DNA from: Setophaga petechia
Taxonomy: Eukaryota; Chordata; Aves; Passeriformes; Parulidae
Length of the DNA stretch: 64,000 nt
Direction: 5' to 3'
Assembly: GCA_024362935.1 (NCBI GenBank)
Contig: JANCRA010000180.1
Span: forward strand, 118,555 to 182,554
Under the pieces are notes generated by a model. That model saw only the letters and a list, made by a program, of their open reading frames with translations, was not told the DNA's origin and did no database searches. The translations under genes were made by a program, and so were the position numbers. Shown here one piece after another: positions 35,577-47,018 of this stretch. How positions within the stretch are numbered: position 1 is the stretch's first letter; every line of letters starts with the position of its first letter.

Positions 35577-36118
35577 TGTCCTGATGAAGGCAGGAATGAT
35601 GAATCTGACTCTATGTTCTCAGAAGGCTAATTTGTTATTTTATGATACTATATTATAATAATTTATATTATATTACATTATATTACATTACATTATATTA
35701 CATTACATTACATTACATTATATTATATTATATTAATTATATTATATTATATTATATTATATTATATTATATTATATTATTATATTATATTTTCTATACT
35801 ATATATATGATACTATATTATACTAAAGAGCACAGACAGGATACTTACAGAAGGCTCAAAAGATAATAATGAAAACTCCTGACTCTTTCCAGAGCCCTGA
35901 CACAGCTTGGCCCTGGTTGGCCAAAGAGTGAAAACAACTCCCAGCAGAATGCAATGGAACAATCACCTGTGGGTGAACAATCTCCAAACACATTGCACAT
36001 GAGCACAACACAGGAGAAGCAAATGAGATCAGAATTGTTTTCCTTTTCTCTGAGGCTTCTCAGCTTAACAGGAGAAACCCTGGGCGAAGGGATTTTTCCA
36101 GAGGATGTGAATGCCACA
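35577..36118 (-). mobile_element. Minus-strand LTR related to family A, with ATTAY array
   Basis: The reverse strand starts TGTGGCATTCAC at 36118 and carries 'gctgagaagcctcagag', a CCAA box, the 'agccttctg' block and a 3' end near 35577. The layout and several motifs match family A, so this is a sister subfamily. No target duplication was identified, so the left end is approximate. A pentanucleotide array has grown at the position of the TA-rich segment of family A. Confidence 0.8.
35645..35825. repeat. ATTAT/ATTAC pentanucleotide microsatellite
   Basis: About 35 pentamers, first a mixture of ATTAT and ATTAC and then pure TATTA, inside the minus-strand LTR. It replaces the short TA-rich poly(A)-signal region seen in other copies. 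Confidence 0.93.
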
Positions 36119-37800
36119 TTGGCCTGCTTCCCACACGTGTTCAACTTCACAGATTTCTCTTTGATCCTTTTGTAGAACTTCTCCCAGCGACATCCTACTA
36201 TTCCCTGTATTATTCCGAGTATTCCATGCAAATCTCTGCTCCAAGGTGAGGGGATAACATTTTCCCTCCCATAAATCAGAGGATGAGGTGCATTTGCAGT
36301 AGGACAAACAGCCCCAGCTGGATGGAGGCATCCAAGGATTGTTGGGAATACTCAGTGGGAAAAACAGGATGTGGCTGGAGGAGGGGCCATGTGGAGATGG
36401 GAATTTTCTGGGAATGCCATCCCTGTTCTGTCTCCTGGAGAGCAGCAGGGCCCAGCACGGGGCAGGAATGAGGCTGGGAAGTGCCCATGGGCTGGAGGGG
36501 ATGGAGACCACCCCAGAGCCCTGGAACCTCCAACCCATGCCCAGGAAGGTCTGGAAGAACAGACTGCACAGAGAACTGATTTCCACAGAAAGGGAGAAAC
36601 TCTCCAGGGTGGGAAACTCATCCCTAAAAAGGTGTCCCCAAATCACAGGAGTTGTCCCAGGACCCCTTTTCCTCCTTCATATCCTTCAGCTCCCCAAATT
36701 CCCTGGACATTAACTCCATAACATGAGGGTGGTGGCCCTGTGGAAAGCACCTGATGTCAGGGACATCCTGAACTCCCTGAGGGAGCTGAGTGACTCCTGA
36801 GGAGGGAGAAAGGAGGGAATTGTGGGGGAGTGAGGGGATCATCACCTGAGCAACACAAACTTTATGTCCTGACCCGGATCCCCGGGATCTCTGGCAGAGC
36901 CAGGAACATAAAACATCCCCTAAACCTCAGCATTGTTCCTTCTCAGAACATCTCTTTTATGACATCTGATAAAAGAGGTTCTTTTATCGCCATGGTTTTA
37001 GAGGTCAACTGCCACTTCTGATCTGATTTCTCTCTTTTCCAATTAAGTTACTGTGAATCCCATCAAATTTCCAAGGGAGGGATCAAGAGCAATTCCTCTC
37101 CTGATCCCGTTAATGCCTGTAAATATCAGCTGTCGCCCCGTTCCCACAAGGAGCTGAAGGTGGGAATAGGAAGACACCATAAAGCACTTTTTACTCAAAG
37201 GCAAGGAGTAATAAATGATCTTCATGTCCTTTGAAACCTGAGTGGCTTTTCCTAAGGATATAAATTTCCTTTTAGGAGCCGGCAGATGGACTCATTTTAG
37301 GAGTTCATAATTTTTTTAAAGCTGGTTTTTGGTTTCGGGGGTTTTTTGTGTCTCTTTGGTCCTTGAACGTCTTCATGCTGCAGAGCAGGGCTGTGCTGGG
37401 AATTCTTCATGGGGAAAAGGGCCTGAAATTCTTTCCTGTGCCATTTCCAGGGAAAGATCCAAAGGATATCAAACTGGGAGCAATGGAACAACAAATCTGT
37501 GCCCATCTCCACAAAATTCCCTATTTTGGGAAACTCTGTCCCGGTGTAACACTTTACAAAAAGATGTTTGTAACTATTTGTACCATCCTAAAATTAAGCC
37601 TACTTTTTTTTTTCCCTTCAAATTAATTAATAAATATAAATTATTTCTCTTTCATGTCATCCTAATTAATTTTCCTGAAGGATTTACTCATCATTTGTGG
37701 CTATTTATGAAGGAATCTGCCCTTCTGTGTCTCCTGAGTTATTGCATGGATCAATCTGACAGGAAAAAAACCACATGGAATGTGGGGAGATGCTCAGAAA
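36119..37800. other. Unique sequence
   Basis: Several frames of 60-190 codons overlap on both strands between 36065 and 36845. The longest (minus, 193 codons) starts inside the LTR, shows no domain and is probably not coding. Confidence 0.45.
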
Positions 37801-38490
37801 ATGGATGGATGGATGGATGGATGGATGGATGGATGGATGGATGATGGATGGATGATGGATGATGGATGGATGGATGATGGATGATGGATGATGGATGGAT
37901 GATGGATGATGGATGGATGGATGGATGGATGATGGATGGATGGATGGATGGATGATGGATGATGGATGATGGATGGATGATGGATGGATGGATGGATGGA
38001 TGGATGGATGGATGGATGGATGGATGATGGATGATGGATGGATGATGGATGGATGGATGGATGGATGGATGGATGGATGGATGGATGGATGATGGATGGA
38101 TGGATGGATGGATGGATGGATGGATGGATGGATGATGCATGGATGGATGGATGATGGATGGATGGATGGATGGATGATGGATGGATGGATGGATGATGGA
38201 TGGATGGATGGATGGATGGATGGATGGATGGATGGATGATGGATGGATGGATGATGGATGATGGATGGATGATGGATGGATGGATGGATGATGCATGGAT
38301 GGATGGATGGATGGATGGATGATGGATGGATGGATGATGGATGATGGATGGATGATGGATGGATGGATGGATGGATGGATGGATGGATGGATGATGGATG
38401 GATGGATGGATGGATGATGGATGGATGATGGATGGATGGATGGATGGATGATGGATGATGGATGGATGGATGGATGGATGGATGGATGGA
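37801..38490. repeat. (TGGA)n microsatellite with TGA interruptions
   Basis: About 690 bp of TGGA tetramers in which a 3-bp TGA step is inserted at irregular intervals. Two ATGCATGG variants near 38135 and 38291 share the same context, so a block of about 150 bp was probably copied within the array. The minus strand is free of stops in three frames and yields artefactual Pro-Ser-Ile-His repeats. Confidence 0.96.
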
Positions 38491-38950
38491 CATAAATAGG
38501 TAATCACTGCTGCAGCTCAAACACTCCAAGGTTGCTCCAAAGGTGCCAGGATCAGATTTTGAAAATGGAATGAGAACTTCAGGATTTTTAAATTTAGCTC
38601 CCTGTGTTTTTTGGTGTTTGTTATGCAGGAAAATAGGAAATGGACTCCGCAGCATTGAAAATACTCCATCCCCAGGGAAAAACTTAATTTTAGTCCCATG
38701 TCTAAGTTGGGCTCAAACCTGATTTAACAAAAGCTGAGCCTTCAGAACATGCTGAGGGGGTTCTTTTTCCAAGGAATTTTCACCCTATGGTGTTGTGGGA
38801 TTTCCAGAGATCCTGCCCAGCTGAAATGTTCCCTGCTTTGGAAAAAGCAAAACTGCACCCTCATTCCTTCCCTTGGGAAAAATCCCTGGGCATTAAAGAA
38901 GAGAGACATCCATGAGGCTCTGGGCTAAATTAACATCCTGAAAGATGGAA
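38491..38950. other. Unique sequence
   Basis: No recognised feature between the tetranucleotide array and the next CR1. Confidence 0.45.
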
Positions 38951-38952
38951 TT

Positions 38953-39080
38953 CTAGAATCATGGAATGGTTTGGGGTGGAAGGACTTTAAAGCCCATCTC
39001 ATCCCACCAGGCTGCTCCAAGCCCTGTCCAGCCTGGCCTTGGACAATTCCAGGGATGGGGCAGCCACAGCTTCTCACCCC
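38953..39080 (-). mobile_element. CR1 LINE 3' end
   Basis: Starts 'atcatggaatggtttggggt' and reads to 'gggcagccacagcttctc', with about 30 bp missing around the 'ggcagggacacc' block. Confidence 0.83.
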
Positions 39081-39084
39081 GATG

Positions 39085-39960
39085 AGATGAAATAAAACCA
39101 GGATCTAATAAAATCCTGGACAGAACATCCATGTAAATCAGGAATTAAGAGATTCGTCATCTAATTCCTGCCATGTTAAAAAAATGGAATGTCTTTTTAG
39201 TTTGGATCCTCAGGACTCACCTGGGAGGATTTTTGTTCCAGCTGGGATTCAGGTGAATTATTCCAGGGCAGGAGGCACTGCTTTTATGGGATACTCTGGA
39301 GCCCTTGCAGCTCCTGGAATTTTATCAAGAATCAAATCAAATTAATTTGTGAGCCACTAATGTGATGCAAGATGAGCCAAAATTCCTCTGCTGTGGCAAA
39401 CTCCCATTGTCTTTCCTGACAGTTCCTCAGTTTTTATTTATAATCTCCATGAATGAGCAGGAAAAGCAAAGCTCCTGCTGGGAAATGTTGGTGGAAATGG
39501 AAGTGAAAGCTTCTTGAAATCCTATTATCTTTTATTTTAATCTGATCACTATGAAAAACCTCATTCACTATGAAATCAGCTCTTTTCTTCATTAAATAAA
39601 ATTAAAAGCCTCTGGGAACTGCTTTTAGCTCCTCAATCCAATAGCATGGGTGGGCAGAGGAATTGTTGGGAAGAAAAGGTCTTTGGGAAATCACCTGCTA
39701 ATCACGTCACTGCTCCCTGCAGGTCACAGTGCCACTCCTGGGGACAGAAGCAATCCCTCAATCTCCATTAGGATGATTCCAAGAGGATGGCACTGCTGGG
39801 AGGTGCCTCTGCAGGGGATGGCATGGGACAAGTGGAGAATCTCCAACCTGGGGGTTTGGAAAGGATCTTTTGGAAGTGTTTTGCTTTGTGGTTGGGGTTG
39901 AGGCTCTGGAATTGCTCTGTTTGTCCAGGGAGATTTGTTGGGAATGAAGCTCCAGGTCCT
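39085..39960. other. Unique sequence
   Basis: No recognised repeat or gene up to the left target duplication (GTACCC) of the next LTR. Confidence 0.45.
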
Positions 39961-39966
39961 GTACCC

Positions 39967-40290
39967 TGTGGACAGTTTTTTATTGAGACAGTCGATGGGA
40001 AAAGAGATGTGAGAAAATCCATCTGAGGAAGCAACAGCTGCCTAATTCAAGGACACAGTTCCTTTGAGCAAGAAGCTGTTCAAGAAAATCTGTGATAACA
40101 GGAGGTAAAAAAGAAGCCACAAACATCCTGAGAAAGGTGGGACTGACTTTTTATAGCTGACCAATGGTGAGCTCTAGTTTTGCAATATGTATGAGCCTTA
40201 TAACTGTGATTATAAAATGTGCCTGTTAATCAATAAATCTGAGACTTGTCCATCATCAGCAGATGAGCAGGTCTCCCGTCTTCCTCGTCA
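39967..40290 (+). mobile_element. Complete 324-bp solo LTR
   Basis: Begins TGTGGACAG and ends CCTCGTCA, with a perfect 6-bp duplication GTACCC at 39961-39966 and 40291-40296. It contains CCAAT near 40162, TATAAAA near 40212 and AATAAA near 40232 in the correct LTR order. It resembles none of the other LTRs here. The 6-bp duplication suggests an ERVK-like integrase. Confidence 0.92.
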
Positions 40291-40441
40291 GTACCCCAAC
40301 CAAAAATTTGCTCTATAAAATCTTCCTAGAACAAACAAAGAACCAGAAAATCAGCTCACGTTGGTGGCTTCCCATCCCAACCCACCAGTGCCAGGAGAAT
40401 TCCTGGGCTGGATCTGGGAAGAACCACCAGGATCAGACTGA

Positions 40442-40500
40442 CACAATCATGGAATCGTTGAGTTTGGGAAGCAGCTCCAAGGTCAAGTCCAGCTGTCAAC
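40442..40500 (-). mobile_element. CR1 LINE 3' terminus, cut by an LTR
   Basis: 'caatcatggaatcgttgag' and 'ggtcaagtccagctgtcaac' on the reverse strand are the end of the CR1 that resumes at 40799. Confidence 0.82.
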
Positions 40501-40792
40501 TGCCTCCCTGGTTTTTTAAGATTTTCTGAGCCTTCTGATGTTGACATTCTTGTAGGGAACTTTATCACACATTTCTGTAAATAACTCATTGTTTGCATTC
40601 CTTTGATGGAGCAGGAGAGAGTTGATGGGCTGTTGGTGTAACCAGTGTCATTGGAGAGGTGTCACTGTCACCCTCCAATCCACTGCCACCTTTGTAAAAC
40701 TATAAATATGGGAGTCAGAAAAATAAAGGTCCCTTTTTTCCTTCACCTTGAGAGCAGAGTGTGCTTGTGTTCCTTCGTGTCCTACAGCGACA
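40501..40792 (+). mobile_element. Complete 292-bp solo LTR inside a CR1
   Basis: From TGCCTCCCTGG to CTACAGCGACA, flanked by a perfect 6-bp duplication GTCAAC (40495-40500 and 40793-40798). TATAAATA lies near 40700 and AATAAA near 40721. The CR1 reads continuously if this insert and one GTCAAC are removed, so the CR1 is older. Confidence 0.93.
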
Positions 40793-40798
40793 GTCAAC

Positions 40799-40970
40799 CA
40801 CCACCACCACGAGGTTCACCACTAAACCATGTCCTCAGGTACCACATCCACGTGGTTTTTGGACACTTCCAGGGATGGGGAATCTCCCACTTCCCTGGAC
40901 ATCCCTTCCAACGCTGGACAACCTTTTCCATGAAGAAATCTTTTGGGGTGATGGCTCTGAGCAGCACCTT
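40799..40970 (-). mobile_element. CR1 LINE 3' fragment, continuation
   Basis: Continues the interrupted CR1: 'ggttcaccactaaaccatgt', 'cacttccagggatggggaat' and 'ccatgaagaaatcttttgg' on the reverse strand. The 'ccaccaccacc' run at the junction is a small expansion. Confidence 0.86.
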
Positions 40971-41803
40971 GGGGGACAAATTTCTTCAGTGGCTGCTGTG
41001 GACTGTTCTGTTCTGCATCCAAAGCCAAACATCTCTGCAGAGAAGTCTGGGATAGGTTTGAGTGCTGGGAGAGTGTTGGTTACATCCTTTCCTGAGCTAT
41101 TTCAAAATCTTCATTAAAAAAAGGAAAAAAAAATGAATAATAATAAAAAAACCCCAAATAAAAATAATGACATTCCTTTTTTCCTCCCAGTGCAGCTCTG
41201 CTGGTGTTTATTTATAGCCATCAGATTCCTGAATGAAAGAGCAGCTCAGGAAGAGGAATGGTTTTGCCCTTTCCTGGATCCTCTGGACATTGTGCCCAAG
41301 CTAATGAGGAATTTGCTTTTTTTCCAGGCCCTGAATGCCTTCAGTGTCTGTGAAAAGCCCCTGACAGCAGCTCCGTGCAGACATTTCCATTTATCCACCT
41401 CCTTTCAGGGCGCAGATGCCAAAACTGTTCCCGCTCTCACAGGGATGCTCCAGACAGAGGGAATATTGTTCCCTGCATTCCCGTTCCTCCATGAACTCCA
41501 TGTTGTGCCCCTCTTCTTCCTCCTCTCCTCACACAGCATTATTTGATTTCCTATAGGAAAATAGGGGAGAATATAACTTCCATTTAAAAATGTCTCCTTT
41601 ACCTTCCTGATCTTTGCATTTCACTGCTTTAAAATGTTGTTAATTAAGGGACAGCCTTTCCAGGGAATCCAGATTCCTTCCTTTCAGTGGGCTCTTCTCC
41701 TTGTCTTGTGTAGTGCCCAAAAATGGGATTGTTTCCTTTATCCAACCAGATCTTCCCAAAAGGAAGGGGAAAAACCACAATCTATGAGCTTTAATCTTAA
41801 AAT
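40971..41803. other. Unique sequence
   Basis: A-rich patch at 41115-41170 ('aaaaaaggaaaaaaaaatg'). A plus-strand frame of 136 codons at 41133-41546 shows no domain. Confidence 0.45.
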
Positions 41804-41985
41804 AGGATCATGGAATGGTTTGGAAAGAATTTTAGGGATCATCCAGTGCCAGCCCTGCCATGGCAGGGACACCTCCCACTGTCCCAGGGTGTCCAAATGT
41901 CCAGCCTGGCCTTGGGCACTGCCAGGGATCCAGGGGCAGCCACAGCTGCTCTGGCAATTCCATTCCAGGCCCTCCCCATCCTCAC
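41804..41985 (-). mobile_element. CR1 LINE 3' end
   Basis: Young 3'-UTR type on the reverse strand from 'atcatggaatggtttgg' to 'ccattccaggccctcc'. It joins AT-rich unique DNA at about 41985. Confidence 0.87.
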
Positions 41986-42098
41986 TGTAAAATAAATTAT
42001 TTGTTAAATCTGTCTGATGTTGGAGAACAAGAGAAAAATTAAAGGCATTTTAAAAATCACACCTCAAGATTTAATGGCGGAATATGGGATTTAGGATC

Positions 42099-42340
42099 CT
42101 GGAGTCATGGAATATCCTGAGGGGTAAAGGCACACAGGGATCAGCCAGTCCAGCTCAGACACCCCAGCAATCCCACCCTGGGCATCTCTGGGAGCATTTT
42201 CCAAACATTCCTGGAGCTCTTGGGAATGTGCCCATTCCCTGGGAAGCCATTCCAGTGCCCAGCACCCTCTGAGGGAAGAACCTTTCCCTGATATCCAACC
42301 CAAACCTCCCCTGGCAGTTTTCATTGTTGTGCTACTAAAA
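42099..42340 (-). mobile_element. CR1 LINE 3' end, distinct subfamily
   Basis: 'catggaatatcctgagggg', 'agctcagacaccccagcaat' and 'cctttccctgatatccaac' mark the CR1 subtype that ends in 'ggatattcca'. It resembles the plus-strand fragment at 48500-48620. An oligo(A) run follows at 42337-42345. Confidence 0.85.
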
Positions 42341-42720
42341 AAAAAATCTGAATGTTCATATTTCTTTCCCAAAAAAAAAAAAGGATTATTCCTGCCTCTC
42401 CTGCACAGCTCTCTGGGAACACACAGCTCTGCCTTCCACATATTTCAAAATATTCATTATTTTTGCCCTTTCCAGCGTCGCCTCATAAAAATAAATTACA
42501 GGAATGAAAATTGGGAAGGCGATGGTTTAATTTCTCAAAAGCAAAACAATGATTCAAGCTTATGGAAATTGGCTTGTCCAATAGGAAATAGGGAATATGC
42601 AAATGGCTGGGGGTGGGAAGGAGGTTTTGGTGCTGGTGGATTCGGTGTCGCCAGGGGAGATTTTTGCCCCAAACTCAGCCCTGGTGAGGAGAGTCCATGT
42701 CCTTCATGGCCATCAATTCT
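42341..42720. other. Unique sequence
   Basis: Two oligo(A) runs (42337-42345 and 42370-42382). No gene is recognised. Confidence 0.42.
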
Positions 42721-42722
42721 TC

Positions 42723-42828
42723 TGAAAGTTTCCCTGCCCATGGCAGGGGTGGAATCAGGTGGGTTTTGAGGTCACTTCCAACCCAATCCATTCCATGATC
42801 CCATGACTCCACAATTCCATGACTGAGC
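42723..42828 (+). mobile_element. CR1 LINE 3' terminus
   Basis: 'ttccctgcccatggcagggg' to 'ccaacccaatccattccatg', with a longer than usual tail of 'catgactcca' type steps up to 42825. Confidence 0.82.
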
Positions 42829-42950
42829 CGCCATGGATGCAGGGTGAGATTCCATCATTGGCTTTCCCTCAGTGGGAAATCAGGGATTTCCAGCATTTAT
42901 TCCCTGCTGTTCCAGGTAGGAAATGCAGGCACCTGGGTTTCCTTCCTGGA

Positions 42951-43025
42951 TTAAACCTTCTCAAGTGTGCAGAACTCACCGGAGCAGGAGCAGCTTGGCT
43001 TTGCTGTGGCAAGAAAAAGTCAAAT
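42951..43025 (+). repeat. 75-bp dispersed direct repeat, copy 1
   Basis: A 75-bp segment starting 'ttaaaccttctcaagtgtgc' recurs at 44465-44539 with four substitutions. It is not CR1 or any LTR seen here. Confidence 0.85.
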
Positions 43026-43026
43026 T

Positions 43027-43737
43027 TTAGGAATTTACACTGACAACATTAGCGTCTTCCATAAGGAAAAAAGCTTGAGAAAAAACCTTTCCATAAGAAA
43101 AAACTTATTAGCTTTTTTCATAAGAAAAAGCCAATAGATAATTAAAAAAAAAATAAAAAAAACAGGATTCATTTCTCCTGGAATTCATTTCCTGATCACC
43201 CCAGTGGTTTTTAGATGTTTTACACAAGAATTTGTCCTCAGACCAACAAGTGGCTCCTCCTGCCTGGATTTCTTTCCCTTCAGGGGACTCTTTGCACGAG
43301 TGTGGCTTTAATTAATATTTTGCAACCTGCTGAGCTGCCGTTGCCTCTCACCAGTTTGAAATCCACTGGTTCCAAAAGAAAGGATGGAAAATCAATCACC
43401 ACAGGACCTTTTTTTAAACAACTTCCCTAATTAAGAAACCTGCTGAGCAAAGCGACCAAGCACGTGGGTAAGTCCATCTGTATTCTGGCAAATGCAGGAG
43501 GTTTGGAATGTGCTTCCCTCCAGAGGAATTGCCTGATGGATTGGGACCTCAAGGAAAACAGGAGACATCCATGTGCTCTTCCCTTAATGATCCTGTATTT
43601 TATATTCTGTGACCAGCTCTTTTGCAATGTGGGTTTTTATCCCCTTGAAAGCACCACCATGGAATATTTCTTGGCACGTTCTTGTCAAACCTCGTTTTGA
43701 ATATTGAAGCACCTGGGGAAGGAAAAGAAATGCACAT
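43027..43737. other. Unique sequence
   Basis: Short 'cataagaaaaaa' repeats at 43060-43130 and oligo(A) at 43144-43162. No gene is recognised. Confidence 0.45.
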
Positions 43738-44000
43738 TTCACTGAATCCCAGGATCTCTGGAGTTGGGAAAGAACTCCCAGACTGAGCCAAATCTGTGCC
43801 CCATCCCCACCTTGTCCCCAGCCCAGAGCTCTCAGTGCCACCTCCAGGAATTCCTTGGACACCTCCAGGGATGGGCACTGCAAACCTCCCTGGGCAGTGC
43901 CAAATCCTGACCACCCTTTCCATGGAGAAATTCCTGCTGGTGTCCAACCTGAGCCTCCCCTGGCACAACTTGAGGTCATTTCCTCTTATTTCAGACCCCT
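43738..44000 (-). mobile_element. CR1 LINE 3' end
   Basis: Reads on the reverse strand from the 'ctcaggttggacaccagcag' block through 'ccctgggcagtgcc'-type sequence to a decayed terminus ('gaatcccaggatctctgg'). It is the same type as 19305-19512 in opposite orientation. Confidence 0.86.
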
Positions 44001-44204
44001 GGAGCTGAACCCTCTGCTCCTGACAAGGATGACAAAATGTCCTTTATGTTTCCCTCTTATCTGAGATTTCACATTCAGCAGGAAAGTGGGGATCTTGCAA
44101 GGGAGATTATCCCAGAGACAACACCATGTCCCTCACAGGAAAAGCAAATATTTTTTAAAGTTATTTTTATTATTAGGCAGCAAAATATGGAGAGGGATTT
44201 TGGC

Positions 44205-44462
44205 CAAGAGCATGGAAGGAGAGGGCACAGGGAATGGCTGCCAGTGCCAGAGGGCAGGGATGGGTGGGAGATTGGGAATTGGGAATTCCTGGCTGGGCTG
44301 GAATTGCCAGAGCAGCTGTGGCTGCCCCTGGATCCCTGGCAGTGCCCAAGGCCAGGCTGGACATTGGGGCACCCTGGGACAGTGGGAGGTGTCCCTGCCA
44401 TGGCAGGGGTGGCACTGGATGGGATTTGAGGTCTTTCCCATCCAAACCATTCCATGATTCCT
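44205..44462 (+). mobile_element. CR1 LINE 3' end, young type
   Basis: A clean copy from 'gcacagggaatggctgccag' to 'atccaaaccattccatgat'. It shows the full young 3' UTR and is a useful reference for the family. It ends two bases before the 75-bp repeat copy 2. Confidence 0.92.
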
Positions 44463-44464
44463 TG

Positions 44465-44539
44465 TTAAACCTTCTCAAGTGTGCAGAACTCACCAGAGCA
44501 GGAGCAGCTTGGCTTTCCTGTGGCAAGAACAAGTCGAAT
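44465..44539 (+). repeat. 75-bp dispersed direct repeat, copy 2
   Basis: Matches 42951-43025 at 71 of 75 positions. It lies directly 3' of a CR1 terminus, while copy 1 lies 120 bp 3' of a CR1 terminus. Confidence 0.85.
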
Positions 44540-44541
44540 CC

Positions 44542-46730
44542 ATGTTTTCAGTGGGAATTAGGTCAAGCAGCCATTTGGAAACAAATTCCTCATTTTCCGG
44601 TGTCTCCGTCAGCTGCTGGGTGACCTCCTGTCCTACATCCCACCTGGAACTTGTCAAACCCCATAAATCCCTGGAAAAGGCTCTGGTTTTGGCAGCTCCT
44701 CTCCACTGAACAAGCTGCTTTTGAAAGCTCCCACTGAGCCCTGTTTATATCCCAAACCTGCTCTTGGGCTCCATGGATAACGCAGGGATTGCAAGGAATT
44801 CCAAGGTGAGCATTTGGGGCTGTCATCATTTGACATCTCACAAAGCTCTTCTCCTCCAGTTCCATTTTTGTCGAGCTTAAAAAGGAAAAGGATCTTTATC
44901 ATTTATAAAAAGGTGGAAAAATCCAGGCTTTTTCTTCCTGGAATGTCCATAACCAGACCCTTCCCTTCTCCCAGTTAGGACACAACCCATGTCAATTAGT
45001 GCTTGTCCAGTGATTAAAATCTGTCTCCTCACCTCCTGCTTTCCACAAAGAGCACCAGGATGTGCCCAAAGGCTGCTGCAGAGTCAGTTTGCTCCCAGCT
45101 CTCCAGGAGATGGGAATTGTGCCAGGAGAACCTGTCAGCTTTGGAAACCCAACCTGCAGGACCTGGGAAGACCCAGAGCCAAGACCTGCCTTGGCTGAGG
45201 AACTCCAACAGCGAAATATGGGATCAAAATTGTCCTCATCCCCCCAAAATGATCATTTGGAGAGCAGGATGAGCATGGTGGAGCTGGAAAAGGGAGAGGA
45301 TAACTCCACATATGCTTTGGTTTGGAACATTTTCATCTGAGCTCATTATTTCACCAATAATTTGCTGTTAAGAGTGAGGAGCTGACTCTGCTGATGGGTT
45401 TCATTCTTCAGAGCTCCAAGGCTCCAACTGTGAATAACAAAACTCAAAGCCAATAATTTTTTGACCATAAATTTTTAACAAGAATCATCATTTATGTTTT
45501 AAATCTCAAATGCCAAGAATTTTTTTTTTGGATTTTTTCCCAGTGATTTCAAATGAACCAGACATTCCCAGTTGGGATCTGCCTGGCATCCCATGGTTGT
45601 GTTAATTCTGTTTTTGCCCCAAAACAATGCCCTGCAGAGTTCAGTTTTATGGAGGGATATGAGGAATTTATCAAGGAAAAACATTCAGAATTCCAAAGTT
45701 TTCTGTGATTATTTACTTCCACAGGGCTGGGATCGTGCTTCCATAGAAAAGAATCCAATACTGGCCAAATTCACTCTAATATAGAAAAAAAGAGTACAAA
45801 AATTCCAACAATTACCTTCTACTTGTTTTTTTCCATGGAAATCCACACCTTGCAACCTGCTCTCTGATATTTATTTATCCAAACACCTTGGAGATGTTTC
45901 AGGCCACAGCAGGAGTCCTTTACTATAAAATGCAGACAGGAAAAAGAGGAAAAACCATAAATTTGTGGTGCAGATGGAATTTTATTAAGTTCCTGTGAAG
46001 CCCTGATGCAACACAAAGGCACCTGCCTCACGTATTTCATTGTATTTTCCAAAAATATGAGTAAAACCAAGGGATGAGACATCCTGAGCTTGGCAGATGA
46101 GGATTGGATTTGCCACTTGGTTTATGGATGATTGGGAAAGGGAGGGAAGGCTGGGATTGGTTATTCCCTCTCCTTGAATCCCCCCCAAAGTGGGACAGAA
46201 CAGATGGGACTGAGGTGAAAAACAGACAAAAACCTCCAGACATCAGGAATACACAGAATATTCTAATTTTTTGCACACTGGAGCAAATTTTTTCCTGCTC
46301 CGATAACTCTGGAGTCACACATTCCCTCCCTTTTGCCCCTCCAGCTTTGCCATCCCTTCCTCCAGGACTGAGATCTCCCAAATCCCACCTGGACACTCTC
46401 CTACAGACGTGGCAGCAAACCTGAGAGGGATGAGGAGGGCAAGCCCCATGTTTGATAAATTAAACACCATCCACCATCCCATCTTTGAATCACAATTTGA
46501 TTATTCCTCGCTGCATTCCGAAGAGGACACTGCCTCTAATCCTGTTTTACCCTCTTTGGGTTTGGAATCAGCTTCCTGAGCTTTTAGGATAATGAAAAGG
46601 CATCGCTGTCATCTGGCACCATTCCTTTCCCACCACCTTGAAGCCTCCCCAGCCTGGTGAAGCTGCTGAAAATCCTGGGAATCTGCAGAGAGGAAGGTGC
46701 AGCTTGCAAGGATGAAGAGGGAATTTGTTG
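44542..46730. other. Unique sequence
   Basis: About 2.2 kb without recognised mobile elements. Frames of up to 119 codons overlap on both strands and have no domain. Confidence 0.47.
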
Positions 46731-46808
46731 CCAACATCTTTTATGGAAAATCTTTCCCTTAGGATTTTTCTTCTTGAGAAGCTGAGAGGCCTCAGGAACA
46801 AAATGTAA
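46731..46808 (+). mobile_element. Truncated family A LTR, 5' 75 bp only
   Basis: Matches the start of family A ('catcttttatggaaaatc', 'gagaagctgagaggcctcag', 'gaacaaaatgtaa') and stops abruptly where an inverted-repeat segment begins. A complete copy of the same LTR begins 210 bp downstream. Confidence 0.85.
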
Positions 46809-47010
46809 CCTGGAATAAGGAGAAGGTCCAAGTCTTCCTGCTGATCCTGCACTTGGGCATGGAAAAGCCCAAAAATGCAACGTGTGGTACCCCTGGGAAG
46901 AGGTTCCTCTCCAATTCCTCTCCAATTCCTCTCCAATCCAAGGTGCCCGTGGTACAAAGGGATTTCCAGGGTGAAAATGGGAGGTTCTGACCAAGGCACT
47001 CCTGAGGACC
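46809..47010 (-). repeat. Inverted repeat, left arm
   Basis: The reverse complement matches 48292-48499 ('ggtcctcaggagtgccttg', 'cagcaggaagacttggacc'). A 12-bp step 'ccaattcctctc' is triplicated here (46908-46940). It is possibly upstream CR1 sequence, but this is not certain. Confidence 0.85.
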
Positions 47011-47018
47011 TTGGAAAC

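Noticed and set aside
37705..38655. 316-codon minus-strand frame of Pro-Ser-Ile-His repeats
   Set aside because: Product of the TGGA array; three frames are open at once.
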